Shown here: piece after piece, positions 44,248 to 53,275 of the stretch
Numbering within the stretch: position 1 is the stretch's first letter
Layout of the letters: each line of letters starts with the position of its first letter
Source: Gammaproteobacteria bacterium
GTDB taxonomy: Bacteria; Pseudomonadota; Gammaproteobacteria; SZUA-152
Length of the DNA: 55,655 bases
Direction: 5' to 3'
NCBI GenBank assembly: GCA_021647705.1
Contig: JAKIUF010000029.1
Coordinates: forward strand, 1 to 55,655
Position numbers and translations under genes: made by a program
Notes under the pieces: generated by a model
Seen by the model: the letters and a program-made list of their open reading frames with translations, nothing else
Database searches by the model: none
Told to the model about the DNA's origin: nothing

Positions 44248-46943
44248 ATTATTTCGATATAGGCCTGTCGCCCTCCGGACATCTGCACGGTTTCTCATCA
44301 GCAACAACTGACGTAACAGATAATAGCGAACAAGTTACCGCCATCGAGCGGGCATTTTTGCGCAGTACAGGCGAAGGACTGTTTTCACTCGCGGCCATAA
44401 AAAACAGTGCAGGCCTCTCCCCGTCGTTACAATACTGGCGCAGTTTTGCCAGCCAGTATCTGAGCGAACGCTGTCTGCAAGCCCCGGCAGAAGCACACCG
44501 GCCTGACCCCATCGAGCCCTTCACCGACGGTGAAACCGGCCCCCTCCTGCTCAGTGCCCCGCCCATGCGTGGAGCCGAATATCTCTCCGCTGAGGTGCTA
44601 CAGAATCTCCGCAGCACGCTGGACAACTGGGTCTGTGAGCAGATTCAGACATTCGGTGGACTTGACGTTTTTCTTGGCAAGAATGCACCACACTGGCATC
44701 AGGTGGGTCGTGTCTGTTTTCATCTGGCGGAAAACAAAAATGACCCGGACTACCCCTTCGCCTTCATGGTGACTTATGCCCCGGAGCTATCGGCACAGGG
44801 TCGCGTTCGCCACCAACCCCTCAGCCGCGCCTTGCAAGAATACGCAGGAGCCAAAAACAAAAAGGCATTGATCCGCCTGTTGTCGCCCGTACAGCTCGCC
44901 GCTGAATCCAGCCCCGTGATCAAAGAGCTGGTTGACACGGGTGATCTTTATCATCCACTGGCCTGGACACCTGCCGAGGCGTATCAATTTCTCAAAGATG
45001 CGGCGCTGTATGAGCAATGCGGCGTGGTGGTACGCCTGCCGGACTGGTGGAAAAAACGCAGTCGGCCCCGTATCGGCATCACCATTGGTGACAGTAAAAA
45101 GAAAAATTTCAACGCGGATTCACTACTGGATTTCAAACTTCACATCGCTCTAGGCGATGAATCACTCAGCAAGGCCGAACTGAAAAAACTCCTGGCCGCA
45201 GAAAATGGCCTGACATTTATCAGAGGCCAGTGGGTTGAGGTGGATCAGGAAAAACTGAACGAAGCACTGGCTCACTGGAAAAAAGTGGAAGCAGAAGCAG
45301 GCATGAGCGGCCTCACCTTTGCGGAAGGCATGCGCCTGCTGGCGGGCGCACCTGCCGACCTGGGTCATGACGAGATAGAAGAAAGCCGTGAATGGTCTTT
45401 CGTCCAGCCCGGCAAATGGCTCTCTTCACAGTTGGAAGATTTGCGTTCACCCGCGCAAATGAAAGCCGCCGATCCGGGCAAGGCACTCAAGGCATCACTT
45501 CGCCCCTATCAACAGGAAGGCGTGAACTGGCTGCGCTTACTCTCCCGACTGGGTTTGGGAGCCTGTCTCGCCGATGACATGGGGCTGGGGAAAACCATGC
45601 AGATCATCGCGTTACTGTTGGTCGAGAAAAAACGCCTCCGTGAACGCCCCGCCCTGCTGGTGCTTCCGGCTTCTCTACTCGCCAACTGGCAAACCGAGCT
45701 GGCGCGTTTTGCCCCCTCGCTGCGCTGCCTGTTTTTGCACAGCTCCCAATTTAACAAAACGTTTAATAAAAAAGCACTGGCAGCCATGGCCGATGATCCC
45801 GCTGCTCTGGACAACATCGACCTCGTATTGACCACCTATGGCACACTGATGCGTCAGGAATGGCTGCAACAACACAACTGGCAATTACTGGTGCTGGATG
45901 AGGCTCAGGCCATCAAAAACCCAGCCTCCCGCCAGACCAAAGCCGTCAAAAAAATCAAAGCCGAATCGCGCATTGCACTAACAGGAACGCCCATAGAGAA
46001 CCGTCTTTCCGACCTCTGGTCACTGTTTGATTTTCTCAACCCCGGTCTGCTGGGCTCGGCCAAACGCTTCACGGGATTCGTGAAATCACTGGCCAAGCGC
46101 GAACACGACCAGTATGCGCCACTGCGCAATCTGGTCAGCCCCTACATTTTGCGCCGGATGAAAACAGACCGTTCCATTATCAGTGACCTACCGGAAAAAA
46201 CTGAACTTTCCGCTTACTGCGGTCTGAGCAAAATTCAGGCCGCACACTACCAGCGCACCGTCACCGAGTTGGCAAATGCCATCGAAAACCTGGAGGGTAT
46301 GAAACGGCGCGGCCTGATCCTCGCCAGCCTGATGCGCTTCAAACAAATTTGCAACCACCCATCGCAACTGCTGGGCGATGGTGAATATAATCCCAAACAA
46401 AGCGGAAAATTTCAGCGCCTGGCTGAGCTTTGTGAAGAAATCGCCTCACGCCAGGAAAAGCTGCTGGTATTTACCCAGTTCCGTGAAATGACCGCACCAC
46501 TGGCCGATTTTCTGGCACAGCAATTTGGCCAGCCGGGCCTGATTCTGCACGGCGGCACCCCGGTCAAACAACGGCAAAAACGGGTTGAACGTTTTCAGGA
46601 CGAAGCCGGGCCACCGTTTTTTGTGCTCTCACTCAAGGCAGGCGGCACCGGCCTTAACCTGACACAGGCATCGCACGTCATCCACTTTGACCGCTGGTGG
46701 AATCCGGCGGTAGAAAATCAGGCCACGGATCGTGCCTTTCGTATCGGCCAGAAGAAAAATGTACTGGTCCACAAATTCGTCTGTCAGGGAACCATAGAAG
46801 AAAAGATCGATGAACTGATTAATGAAAAAACAGCCCTCGCCACGGATATCCTGGAAGGCGGTGCCGAGACACTGCTGACCGAAATGAACAACGAGGCATT
46901 GATCGATCTGGTTTCACTGGATATTGAGAAAAGTCAGGTTTGA
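44244..46943 (+). CDS. SNF2/RapA-like DNA-dependent ATPase (helicase superfamily 2)
   Basis: 899 residues starting at GTG 44244 (an in-frame TGA lies at 44232, so few other starts exist). An N-terminal region of about 400 residues of unknown role is followed by the SNF2 core. It has LADDMGLGKTMQ with K450, the Walker B variant LDEAQAIKN, ALTGTPIENR, then the C-terminal RecA-like half with LVFTQF, LKAGGTGLNLTQA, VIHFDRWWNPAVENQATDRAFRIGQ. Such proteins translocate on DNA to remodel bound proteins. It precedes a SWIM zinc-finger protein in the same direction, a pairing found repeatedly in bacteria, although 640 bases of repeats lie between. Confidence 0.93.
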   Translation: MNYFDIGLSPSGHLHGFSSATTDVTDNSEQVTAIERAFLRSTGEGLFSLAAIKNSAGLSPSLQYWRSFASQYLSERCLQAPAEAHRPDPIEPFTDGETGPLLLSAPPMRGAEYLSAEVLQNLRSTLDNWVCEQIQTFGGLDVFLGKNAPHWHQVGRVCFHLAENKNDPDYPFAFMVTYAPELSAQGRVRHQPLSRALQEYAGAKNKKALIRLLSPVQLAAESSPVIKELVDTGDLYHPLAWTPAEAYQFLKDAALYEQCGVVVRLPDWWKKRSRPRIGITIGDSKKKNFNADSLLDFKLHIALGDESLSKAELKKLLAAENGLTFIRGQWVEVDQEKLNEALAHWKKVEAEAGMSGLTFAEGMRLLAGAPADLGHDEIEESREWSFVQPGKWLSSQLEDLRSPAQMKAADPGKALKASLRPYQQEGVNWLRLLSRLGLGACLADDMGLGKTMQIIALLLVEKKRLRERPALLVLPASLLANWQTELARFAPSLRCLFLHSSQFNKTFNKKALAAMADDPAALDNIDLVLTTYGTLMRQEWLQQHNWQLLVLDEAQAIKNPASRQTKAVKKIKAESRIALTGTPIENRLSDLWSLFDFLNPGLLGSAKRFTGFVKSLAKREHDQYAPLRNLVSPYILRRMKTDRSIISDLPEKTELSAYCGLSKIQAAHYQRTVTELANAIENLEGMKRRGLILASLMRFKQICNHPSQLLGDGEYNPKQSGKFQRLAELCEEIASRQEKLLVFTQFREMTAPLADFLAQQFGQPGLILHGGTPVKQRQKRVERFQDEAGPPFFVLSLKAGGTGLNLTQASHVIHFDRWWNPAVENQATDRAFRIGQKKNVLVHKFVCQGTIEEKIDELINEKTALATDILEGGAETLLTEMNNEALIDLVSLDIEKSQV

Positions 46944-47010
46944 TCTAATGAAAAAAAGTAACAACCCGGTCTGGCCTTTAGAGATGCATGACATCTATCA
47001 AGCCAGGTGT

Positions 47011-47090
47011 TGTAAACGCAAAGAACGCAAAGTTCGCGCTGTTTTTCTTTGCGTTCTTCGCGTCTTTGCGAACTTTGCATTAAATACTCG
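47011..47090. repeat. CGCAAAG-type hairpin related to the dispersed repeat core
   Basis: AAACGCAAAGAACGCAAAG on the left pairs with CTTTGCGTTCTTCGCGTC and CGAACTTTGC on the right around GCGCTGTTT. It shares the arm units with copies A-C but lacks their flanking blocks. Confidence 0.55.
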
Positions 47091-47154
47091 ATAATAAATT
47101 TGAATGAAATACTGGAATAATCAATGTCATTAAGTTAACAAAAAGCGGTGTGCC

Positions 47155-47228
47155 GTAGGTTGGTGGTGAGCTTGCGAACCCCAACATCGTCGATTCCGTT
47201 GGGGTTCGCAAGCTCACCACCAACCTAC
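47155..47228. repeat. Perfect 31-base inverted repeat, 12-base loop
   Basis: The left arm (47155-47185) starts GTAGGTTGGTGGTGAGCTTG; the right arm (47198-47228) is its exact reverse complement. The loop is ATCGTCGATTCC. Such long, exact hairpins belong to a repeat type common in bacterial gaps. It could act as a transcript end or be a small mobile repeat. Confidence 0.8.
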
Positions 47229-47255
47229 AACAAGTCGGAAATTTGGCTTAACTTA

Positions 47256-47471
47256 ACCTGATTACCCATGAAGCTCAGCCATAAAGTAGAAAACCTAACG
47301 TCAACAAATTCAACTAGTTATAAATAAATTTTCGAATACTTAACTTCATTATGACGAAAAACCCTCAATATGCGCCCTATTTCCATAATACTTTGCAACT
47401 CTGTCGAGGGAGATTTACGTATTTATTGAGGTTACGAGGTTAGGTTGGCTGCGTTTCATGGGTAATCAGGT
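47256..47471. repeat. 17-base inverted repeats 182 bases apart
   Basis: ACCTGATTACCCATGAA (47256-47272) is the reverse complement of 47455-47471. The interior (47273-47454) is AT-rich and has no gene. The layout is like a small inverted-repeat element, but no target duplication was identified. The whole gap 46944-47586 otherwise holds only the two hairpins above. Confidence 0.5.
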
Positions 47472-47586
47472 AACTTAATAACATTGCTGGAATAACCATT
47501 TACGCCCGAAACCAAATGCGTGCAAAATCAGTTTTTGATTTGTATGTAAAAAATCAGACTGAACAGTAACAAAAGGAAAAAAATAG

Positions 47587-48687
47587 ATGGCTTATGACGG
47601 TTATGGCAGATGGCCCAAATATGTATCGGTGGCACAGCGGCGCGCCAAGGCCGAAAAAGAAATGCAAAAGCTGGTCAAAAAGGGGGTGAAAGTTGAGCCC
47701 ATAAAAACCGAAGGACGCAAGATCGCGCGCACATTCTGGGGCAAGGCGTGGTGCGATCATCTGGAGAAATTCAGCGATTACGAAAACCGCTTGCCACGCG
47801 GACGCACCTATGTCCGCAACGGCTCGGTGTGTCACCTTGAGATATCAAAAGGCAATATCGAAGCCATCGTTAGTGGCTCGGAACTCTACAGTATCACCAT
47901 TGAAATCACCCCACTGTCAGCAAAAAAATGGCAAAAAGTGCGTGAGCAATGTGCCGGGCAGATCGGCTCCATGCTGGAACTGTTGCAAGGGCACTTCTCT
48001 GATAACGTGATGAAAATTGTCACCGAACCGGAGGACGGGCTCTTCCCTCAGCCCCGCGAAATAAAACTCGACTGCGACTGCCCCGACTGGGCCGACATGT
48101 GCAAACACATAGCCGCCGTCCTTTACGGTGTGGGTGCGAGGCTGGATCAACAGCCTGAATTGCTCTTTCTGCTACGCAATGTTGATCAGGAAGCCCTGAT
48201 CAGTACAGAACTGGATATTACATCAGCAACCACAGGAAAAGGAAAACGACGACTGGCAACAGCCGATCTTTCCAACTTGTTTGATATTGATATTGAAATG
48301 GACGAACCCGCCAAACCACGTCGTAAAAAACAGGTGGCGAAGAAAAAAACAGTTGTAAAAACAAAAACAGTTAAAAACAAAAAGGGGAATAAAACAGTGA
48401 AGAAAAAAGCCATTAAAAAATCAGTCAAAAAGGCCATTAAAAAGAAAAGTGCCATCAAGAAAAAACGGGTATTTACACCCACAGCGGCAGCCGTCCGCCG
48501 CCTGCGCAAACAGTTTGAAATGAACAGCTCGCAATTTGCAGTACTGGTTGGTGTAAGTCCACCAACAGTCAGTAACTGGGAAAATGGCAGCGGCAAACTC
48601 ACGCTCCGCCAGCGCACTCTGGAAGCATTGGCCCAAGTGGCCGGATTGACGTCACAACAGGCCTGGAGAAAATTGAACAGGAATTGA
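47587..48687 (+). CDS. SWIM zinc-finger protein with Lys-rich linker and C-terminal HTH
   Basis: 366 residues. Residues 1-160 are the usual N-terminal part of bacterial SWIM proteins (ARTFWGKAWCDHLEKFSDYENRLPRGR in part). The SWIM finger is C163-D-C165...C172-K-H174 (CDCPDWADMCKH). Residues about 240-295 are a run of Lys/Val/Ala repeats (KKAIKKSVKKAIKKK), histone-H1-like and likely to bind nucleic acid non-specifically. The end (about 297-366) is an XRE-like helix-turn-helix (MNSSQFAVLVGVSPPTVSNWENG). It probably works with the SNF2 ATPase upstream. The fusion of all three parts is unusual. The start has AAAAGGA upstream. Confidence 0.88.
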   Translation: MAYDGYGRWPKYVSVAQRRAKAEKEMQKLVKKGVKVEPIKTEGRKIARTFWGKAWCDHLEKFSDYENRLPRGRTYVRNGSVCHLEISKGNIEAIVSGSELYSITIEITPLSAKKWQKVREQCAGQIGSMLELLQGHFSDNVMKIVTEPEDGLFPQPREIKLDCDCPDWADMCKHIAAVLYGVGARLDQQPELLFLLRNVDQEALISTELDITSATTGKGKRRLATADLSNLFDIDIEMDEPAKPRRKKQVAKKKTVVKTKTVKNKKGNKTVKKKAIKKSVKKAIKKKSAIKKKRVFTPTAAAVRRLRKQFEMNSSQFAVLVGVSPPTVSNWENGSGKLTLRQRTLEALAQVAGLTSQQAWRKLNRN

Positions 48688-48824
48688 TGTCATTCTGTTC
48701 AAACGTGAGCCAGAGGCTAAATCACTCTGTCAGCACCTTTACTTTACTGATGTTACGCACTCGTAGCCATAGGGTGGGCAAAAACACATGCCCACCCGCT
48801 GCATAAACCATCAGGCTAAACCGG

Positions 48825-48979
48825 GTAGGGTGGAACAAGCGTAGCGGTTCCACCAAACGGGAAAGGGACCAGCTCAAGGTTCGCTCAGTTATCGACGTTG
48901 ACCCTGACTCGCCGTTTGCCGGTGAGTTGTTGTTCCTTATAGCATATCAGGTGGAACCGCTGCGCTTGTTCCACCCTAC
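48825..48979. repeat. 30-base inverted repeats around a 95-base spacer
   Basis: The left arm (48825-48854) begins GTAGGGTGGAACAAGCG; the right arm (48950-48979) is its reverse complement with one mismatch. The spacer has no gene. A GTAGGGTGGGC-type short hairpin also lies at 48769-48797. Together with repeat copy C these fill the gap between the SWIM gene and recQ. Confidence 0.7.
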
Positions 48980-49027
48980 AGTCGCGGGGTCGGAGGCCTG
49001 CATAACATCAGTTACTTTACTGAAAGT

Positions 49028-49264
49028 ACCGTCATTCCGGCATGTTTTTAGCCGGAATCCAGGGGTTTAAACCCCGGATAATCGTTCCGGTATATTGGAA
49101 GGTTATGTTGTCGTGATACTGACAAGTGGCGTGTTGTAAACGCAGAGATCGCAGAGACGCAAAGGACGCAGAGAAAAACACCAAAAACTTTGCGCCCGCT
49201 GCGACCTCTGCGTTAAATACCCATGATTTTTAAAAACCGAATATTTTTAGCGCTTGATTCACAT
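49028..49264. repeat. Dispersed repeat, copy C (inverted)
   Basis: Read on the minus strand it has the same blocks as copies A and B: AAATGTGAATCAAGCGC, AAATCATGGGTATTTAACGC, the CGCAGAG/CGCAAAG arms, CGCCACTTGTCAGTATCACG, and a REP-like end TTCCGGCTAAAAACATGCC. It lies 26 bases before the recQ start. Confidence 0.75.
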
Positions 49265-49290
49265 TTCACCTTCAAGAACAGGGAGCCCTC

Positions 49291-51234
49291 ATGACCGATA
49301 AGCCAGCCCCGACAAACAAAACCGAAGACATTCAATCAACCCTGCAACAACACTTCGGCTTCAGCGAACTGCTACCCGGCCAACAGTCGGTAATACAACA
49401 TCTTCTCGACGGCCATTCAGCGGCCGCCATCTTCCCCACCGGCGGAGGCAAGTCTCTCTGTTACCAGTTACCCGCCCTGCTATTGCCGGGTGTCACACTG
49501 GTGGTCTCACCACTGATCGCACTCATGAAAGATCAAATCGATGCCCTCCGTAAACGGGGCATCAATGCCCAGAGACTGGACTCCAGCCTGGATGCAGGAG
49601 AATACAGAGAAGTCATGCGGCAACTCAGAGACGGCGAACTGCGGCTCCTCTACGTCGCACCGGAACGATTCAACAATGAGCGTTTTCGGGAAAGTATGCG
49701 CCCCATCCGTATCTCACTATTTGCCGTAGACGAAGCACACTGCATCTCTGAATGGGGCCATAACTTCCGCCCGGACTACCTCAAACTGGCAGGCTTCGCC
49801 CGTGAATTCAACGCCGAACGCATCCTCGCGCTGACCGCCACAGCCACACCCGCCGTGCTGGATGACATTTGCCGAATCTTCAACATTTCGCCCGACCATG
49901 CCACCAACACCGGCTTCTACCGCCCTAACCTCAACATTGACACCACCGTTGTCACCGCATCGGAACGAGACAACGTATTACTCAATGCCCTGCGGGAAAA
50001 TCCACCTGCTGCGGCCATCGTCTACGTCACCCTGCAAAAAACAGCCGAAACCGTTGCACACATGCTGGCCGAAAACGGATTCCCCGCCCGCGCCTATCAC
50101 GCCGGATTAAAACCCGAAGCCCGCCACCCGATTCAGGAATGGTTTATGTCAGCAGACAACGCCATTGTCGTTGCCACCATCGCCTTTGGTATGGGCGTAG
50201 ACAAAGCTAACATCCGCGCCGTCTACCATTACAACCTGCCCAAGAGTCTGGAAAACTACTCCCAGGAAATTGGCCGTGCCGGTCGTGACGGCCAGCCCTC
50301 ACTCTGCCAGATGCTCGTCTGTCCCGATGACCTGACCGTGCTGGAAAATTTCATCTATGGCGACACCCCGGACGAAACAGCATTGCACAGCCTGATTCAG
50401 GAATTGTTTTCCCTTGGCGAAAAATTTGATGTCAGCCTGTACACACTGTCAAACACACATGACATTCGCCCGCTGGTGTTGCGCACACTACTGACCTACC
50501 TCGAACTCAGCCACTACCTTAAAGGCGGAACCCCCTTCTATGCCCAGTACCAGTTCAAACCCCTGCTCGACACACAAACCATTCTGGCCCGATTTGAAGG
50601 CGAACGACACGCCTTCCTGACCAGCCTGTTTCAGCAAGCCAGAAAAGCAAAAACCTGGTTCAGTATCGACCTTGACCAGGCGGCGACCACATTAAACACC
50701 CCACGCGAACGCATCGTACGAGCACTGGACTGGCTCGGAGAACAACAACTGCTGGACATAAAAGTGGCCGGTATCCGCCACCGTTACCAGTGCCTCAAGC
50801 AACCCGATTCTCTGGAAGCACTGGCTGCGGAACTGTATCAACGTGTACTTGCACGCGAACAGGCAGAAATCCACCGCCTGCAACAAATGCTGGATCTGGT
50901 CACCCTGGACGATTGCCAAACCAACGCCCTCGCCGCTCATTTCGGTGAACAACGGGCGCAAACCTGTGGGCACTGTAGCGGGTGTTTAAGAGGAAAAAGC
51001 GAACTGCCATCGCGTCATACACAGGTAATCAGTGAAGATATCCTGCGCGCGGCCTATGCACTAAAGCAGGAGCGGGCCGATGTGCTGACATCATCCCGTC
51101 TGCTGAGCCGGTTTCTGTGTGGCATCAGCTCACCCCGTATCAGTCGCAGCAAACTCAGTGCGCATAAATTGTTCGGCAGTCTGGAAAACGTACCCTTTGC
51201 CGATGTCATGGCACAAATAGAGCTGAGTCAATGA
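49291..51234 (+). CDS. recQ: RecQ-family ATP-dependent DNA helicase
   Basis: 647 residues. Helicase motifs: FPTGGGKSLCYQLPA with K54, the D147-E-A-H150 box in AVDEAHCISEWGHNFRPDYL, LTATATP, ATIAFGMGVDKANIR and EIGRAGRDG. A RecQ zinc-binding part with CGHCSGC follows, then a C-terminal region of about 80 residues that does not look like the usual HRDC domain. It unwinds DNA in the 3'-5' direction during recombination and repair. Its ribosome binding site is GGGAG. It is the last chromosomal-type gene before the AT-rich cassette array. Confidence 0.95.
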   Translation: MTDKPAPTNKTEDIQSTLQQHFGFSELLPGQQSVIQHLLDGHSAAAIFPTGGGKSLCYQLPALLLPGVTLVVSPLIALMKDQIDALRKRGINAQRLDSSLDAGEYREVMRQLRDGELRLLYVAPERFNNERFRESMRPIRISLFAVDEAHCISEWGHNFRPDYLKLAGFAREFNAERILALTATATPAVLDDICRIFNISPDHATNTGFYRPNLNIDTTVVTASERDNVLLNALRENPPAAAIVYVTLQKTAETVAHMLAENGFPARAYHAGLKPEARHPIQEWFMSADNAIVVATIAFGMGVDKANIRAVYHYNLPKSLENYSQEIGRAGRDGQPSLCQMLVCPDDLTVLENFIYGDTPDETALHSLIQELFSLGEKFDVSLYTLSNTHDIRPLVLRTLLTYLELSHYLKGGTPFYAQYQFKPLLDTQTILARFEGERHAFLTSLFQQARKAKTWFSIDLDQAATTLNTPRERIVRALDWLGEQQLLDIKVAGIRHRYQCLKQPDSLEALAAELYQRVLAREQAEIHRLQQMLDLVTLDDCQTNALAAHFGEQRAQTCGHCSGCLRGKSELPSRHTQVISEDILRAAYALKQERADVLTSSRLLSRFLCGISSPRISRSKLSAHKLFGSLENVPFADVMAQIELSQ

Positions 51235-51698
51235 AACTGCCAGTCTTGCCCCCCCTTTTTTTGCTTTTAGATACTGATTTTTTGTACAGTAATTTTTATA
51301 TTCCACAAATGCAAATGGAATATTTTCCCACTTTGGGGTATTTCTACATTCGATATCCCCGCCACACCCCAATATTCCACAGGGCAGAATTTCCCGGAAA
51401 TACCGCTTATCTTGTTGATAAGCAATGGGCTTTCAAAAACACGAAAAACAAGATGCATAAAAAACAAACAAATTCACACCAAAAAAGACCCCGTGTGATA
51501 TCCCCAAAATGTCTTATTTTCCCGTTTCAATATCCAGCATGATCAGGTCATTTCATGCTCATAGTGAAAATTACCCGGGTAATAAGTCATTGATTATTTA
51601 GTGGGTTTATTAGAGTATTGAGCGGAGCCGGGAATCATCGGCAAATAAATTGTTGGATTTTGGGGCGGGGTTATCCCCCACTTTGGGGTCCATTAAGC
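51235..51698. other. Gap between recQ and the cassette array; no gene, one duplicated palindrome
   Basis: I see no supported gene. The motif CCCACTTTGGGGT occurs at 51327-51339 and again at 51677-51689, each part of a near-palindrome (CCCC/GGGG around ACTTT). No integrase gene is found on either strand. The final bases (ATTAAGC) lead into the first recombination core at 51699. This could be an attI-like region or the degenerate end of a former cassette. Confidence 0.5.
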
Positions 51699-51705
51699 GT
51701 TAGGC
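51699..51705 (+). other. Integron recombination core (GTTAGGC) opening cassette 1
   Basis: GTTAGGC preceded by AAGC fits the GTTRRRY core where integron integrases cut between G and TT. Its complement GCCTAAC begins the attC of cassette 1 at 53275-53281, so the two ends belong together. Whether the left part is an attI site or an attC remnant cannot be told. Confidence 0.75.
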
Positions 51706-51747
51706 TAATGCGGCTATATTCAGATAATTAAAATAAGGAGGTTAATT

Positions 51748-52338
51748 ATGATTAGAAGAAAAATTGAATTGTACATTCTTTCACTTTGGCTTCTATTTCT
51801 ATTCATTATAGTAATTACAATTACTCTGCCTGCTTGCTGGGAATCTTTATTAACGATAGATGGCTGGAGTTTATTTCTAAGAGAAAATGTTGTTTCTGTA
51901 ATTTCATTTGTTTTTCTTCTTTATGGTGTGTATGGGTGGTTTAGATTTAATTTTGAATTAAATGGAGCCACTAACTTGCCATTTAAGGTTGATTCAGTTG
52001 AAGACATAAACTATGAGCACCTAATATTTCTAGCTACCTACGTAATACCATTAGTCAGTTTTAACTTCGAAAGCATTAGATACTTAATTGTACTTTCTGG
52101 TTTATTGGTCGTAATGGGTGTTATTTATATAAAAACAGATATGTTTTATGCAAACCCATCCTTGGCTCTATTAGGCTTTCGAATTTATAAAGTTAACGGG
52201 GCATTTAAAAATAAAGAAGAGCGCAATGGGATAATAATTTTGTCTAGAAGCACTGTTTCAAAGAACGACAAATTATCATACATAAAACTTGATGAACGCA
52301 TTTATTACGCAAAGAAGGTGAATAATGAACAGGGGTGA
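51748..52338 (+). CDS. kwaA: Kiwa anti-phage system membrane protein KwaA
   Basis: 196 residues with four predicted membrane helices (about 8-30, 48-66, 92-110 and 113-133) and a cytoplasmic tail. The start has an ideal AAGGAGG. In the Kiwa defence system a small four-helix membrane protein (KwaA) is encoded just before KwaB. It is understood to act at the membrane where phage infection is detected. The assignment rests on size, topology and on the neighbour being a KwaB-type protein. The gene overlaps kwaB by 14 bases. It is the first gene of integron cassette 1. Confidence 0.82.
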   Translation: MIRRKIELYILSLWLLFLFIIVITITLPACWESLLTIDGWSLFLRENVVSVISFVFLLYGVYGWFRFNFELNGATNLPFKVDSVEDINYEHLIFLATYVIPLVSFNFESIRYLIVLSGLLVVMGVIYIKTDMFYANPSLALLGFRIYKVNGAFKNKEERNGIIILSRSTVSKNDKLSYIKLDERIYYAKKVNNEQG

Positions 52339-53275
52339 ACTAGTACAAAATTTATCTTATTTTATAGAAAATATAGATGCAATTGGAATATCAATTTATG
52401 TAATTCTTAGAGACGGAGGAGACATTAAAAAATTAGATGTTTCATCTGAGGCATTGCCAAATCTCAAGAAAATTTTCATGAAAAGCATAGAAGACGACTT
52501 AGTATTACCTGAAGAACTATCTGTTTTGCCACTTTCAACATCCGATGACAGAATAAATGTTGTTTATGAATATGACATTGATATTCCTGATGAACTTAAG
52601 AAAATGGATGAAATAACCCAAACAGATGATATCGAGTTTTTTGATGTATCCAATAGTGAAGTTTCATCAGTCAAAGCATTGCTAATAGAGATTGGTGATA
52701 ACGACAAGCAAGTTGTTCTTTACAAAACTATGGCTCCAATAAACTTATATGGTAGGTCAAGTCTATTTTTAATAAAATCTGATCAGCGTTTTAAACAGAT
52801 TACTGAAGAGTTCATTAGGATAACGCCAGGGTTCCAAGTTCTGCGTTACGAAAATTCATTAATTGTTTTAGACTTAAAAACAATTGAGCGAATGTTTGGC
52901 TTTCATGATGCAATAAAACGTGAAGCATTATTAGGAATGAAAGCTATTACAGATTCTGCAATTCTAGTAAACCCTGATTCATTGCTAGAGTTATTGGACG
53001 ATGTTACTTTTGCAAGAAAGCTTGTGAAAGTTGCAAAAAGTTCACCTGTCATACGATCGGGTGTTGCAAATAGCATTATTGTTTCTTTTTGCAAAACATT
53101 TCCAACTCTTAAAGGTAAAATAAGATTTAATGAAAATGAAGATAAAATAAATCTTGATACGAAAATTTCAAAGAACTTATTTATTCAATTATTGATGGAT
53201 AATTATTTAACATCAGAATTAACTAAGTTTAATTATGCAAGTGTCGCAAAAGATGAAGTCGATGAAAGTATATAG
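52325..53275 (+). CDS. kwaB: Kiwa anti-phage system protein KwaB (DUF4868)
   Basis: 316 residues, close to the about 315 known for KwaB. It has the family's segments as I know them: VLPLSTSDDRINVVYEYDID, ALLIEIGDNDKQVVLYKTMAP, FLIKSDQRFKQITEEFIR, DLKTIERMFGFHDAIKREA, and the C-terminal SKNLFIQLLMDNYLTSELT. KwaB is the soluble effector of Kiwa, reported to bind DNA and hold back phage replication when teamed with KwaA. It starts inside the kwaA end, so both are translated together. Its TAG touches the first base of attC 1. Confidence 0.88.
   Translation: MNRGELVQNLSYFIENIDAIGISIYVILRDGGDIKKLDVSSEALPNLKKIFMKSIEDDLVLPEELSVLPLSTSDDRINVVYEYDIDIPDELKKMDEITQTDDIEFFDVSNSEVSSVKALLIEIGDNDKQVVLYKTMAPINLYGRSSLFLIKSDQRFKQITEEFIRITPGFQVLRYENSLIVLDLKTIERMFGFHDAIKREALLGMKAITDSAILVNPDSLLELLDDVTFARKLVKVAKSSPVIRSGVANSIIVSFCKTFPTLKGKIRFNENEDKINLDTKISKNLFIQLLMDNYLTSELTKFNYASVAKDEVDESI

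Noticed and set aside
51231-51542. 103-residue frame overlapping the recQ stop by ATGA
   Set aside because: It has no ribosome binding site of its own and no domain. Its composition follows the AT-rich gap and it runs through the palindrome; it is more likely chance.
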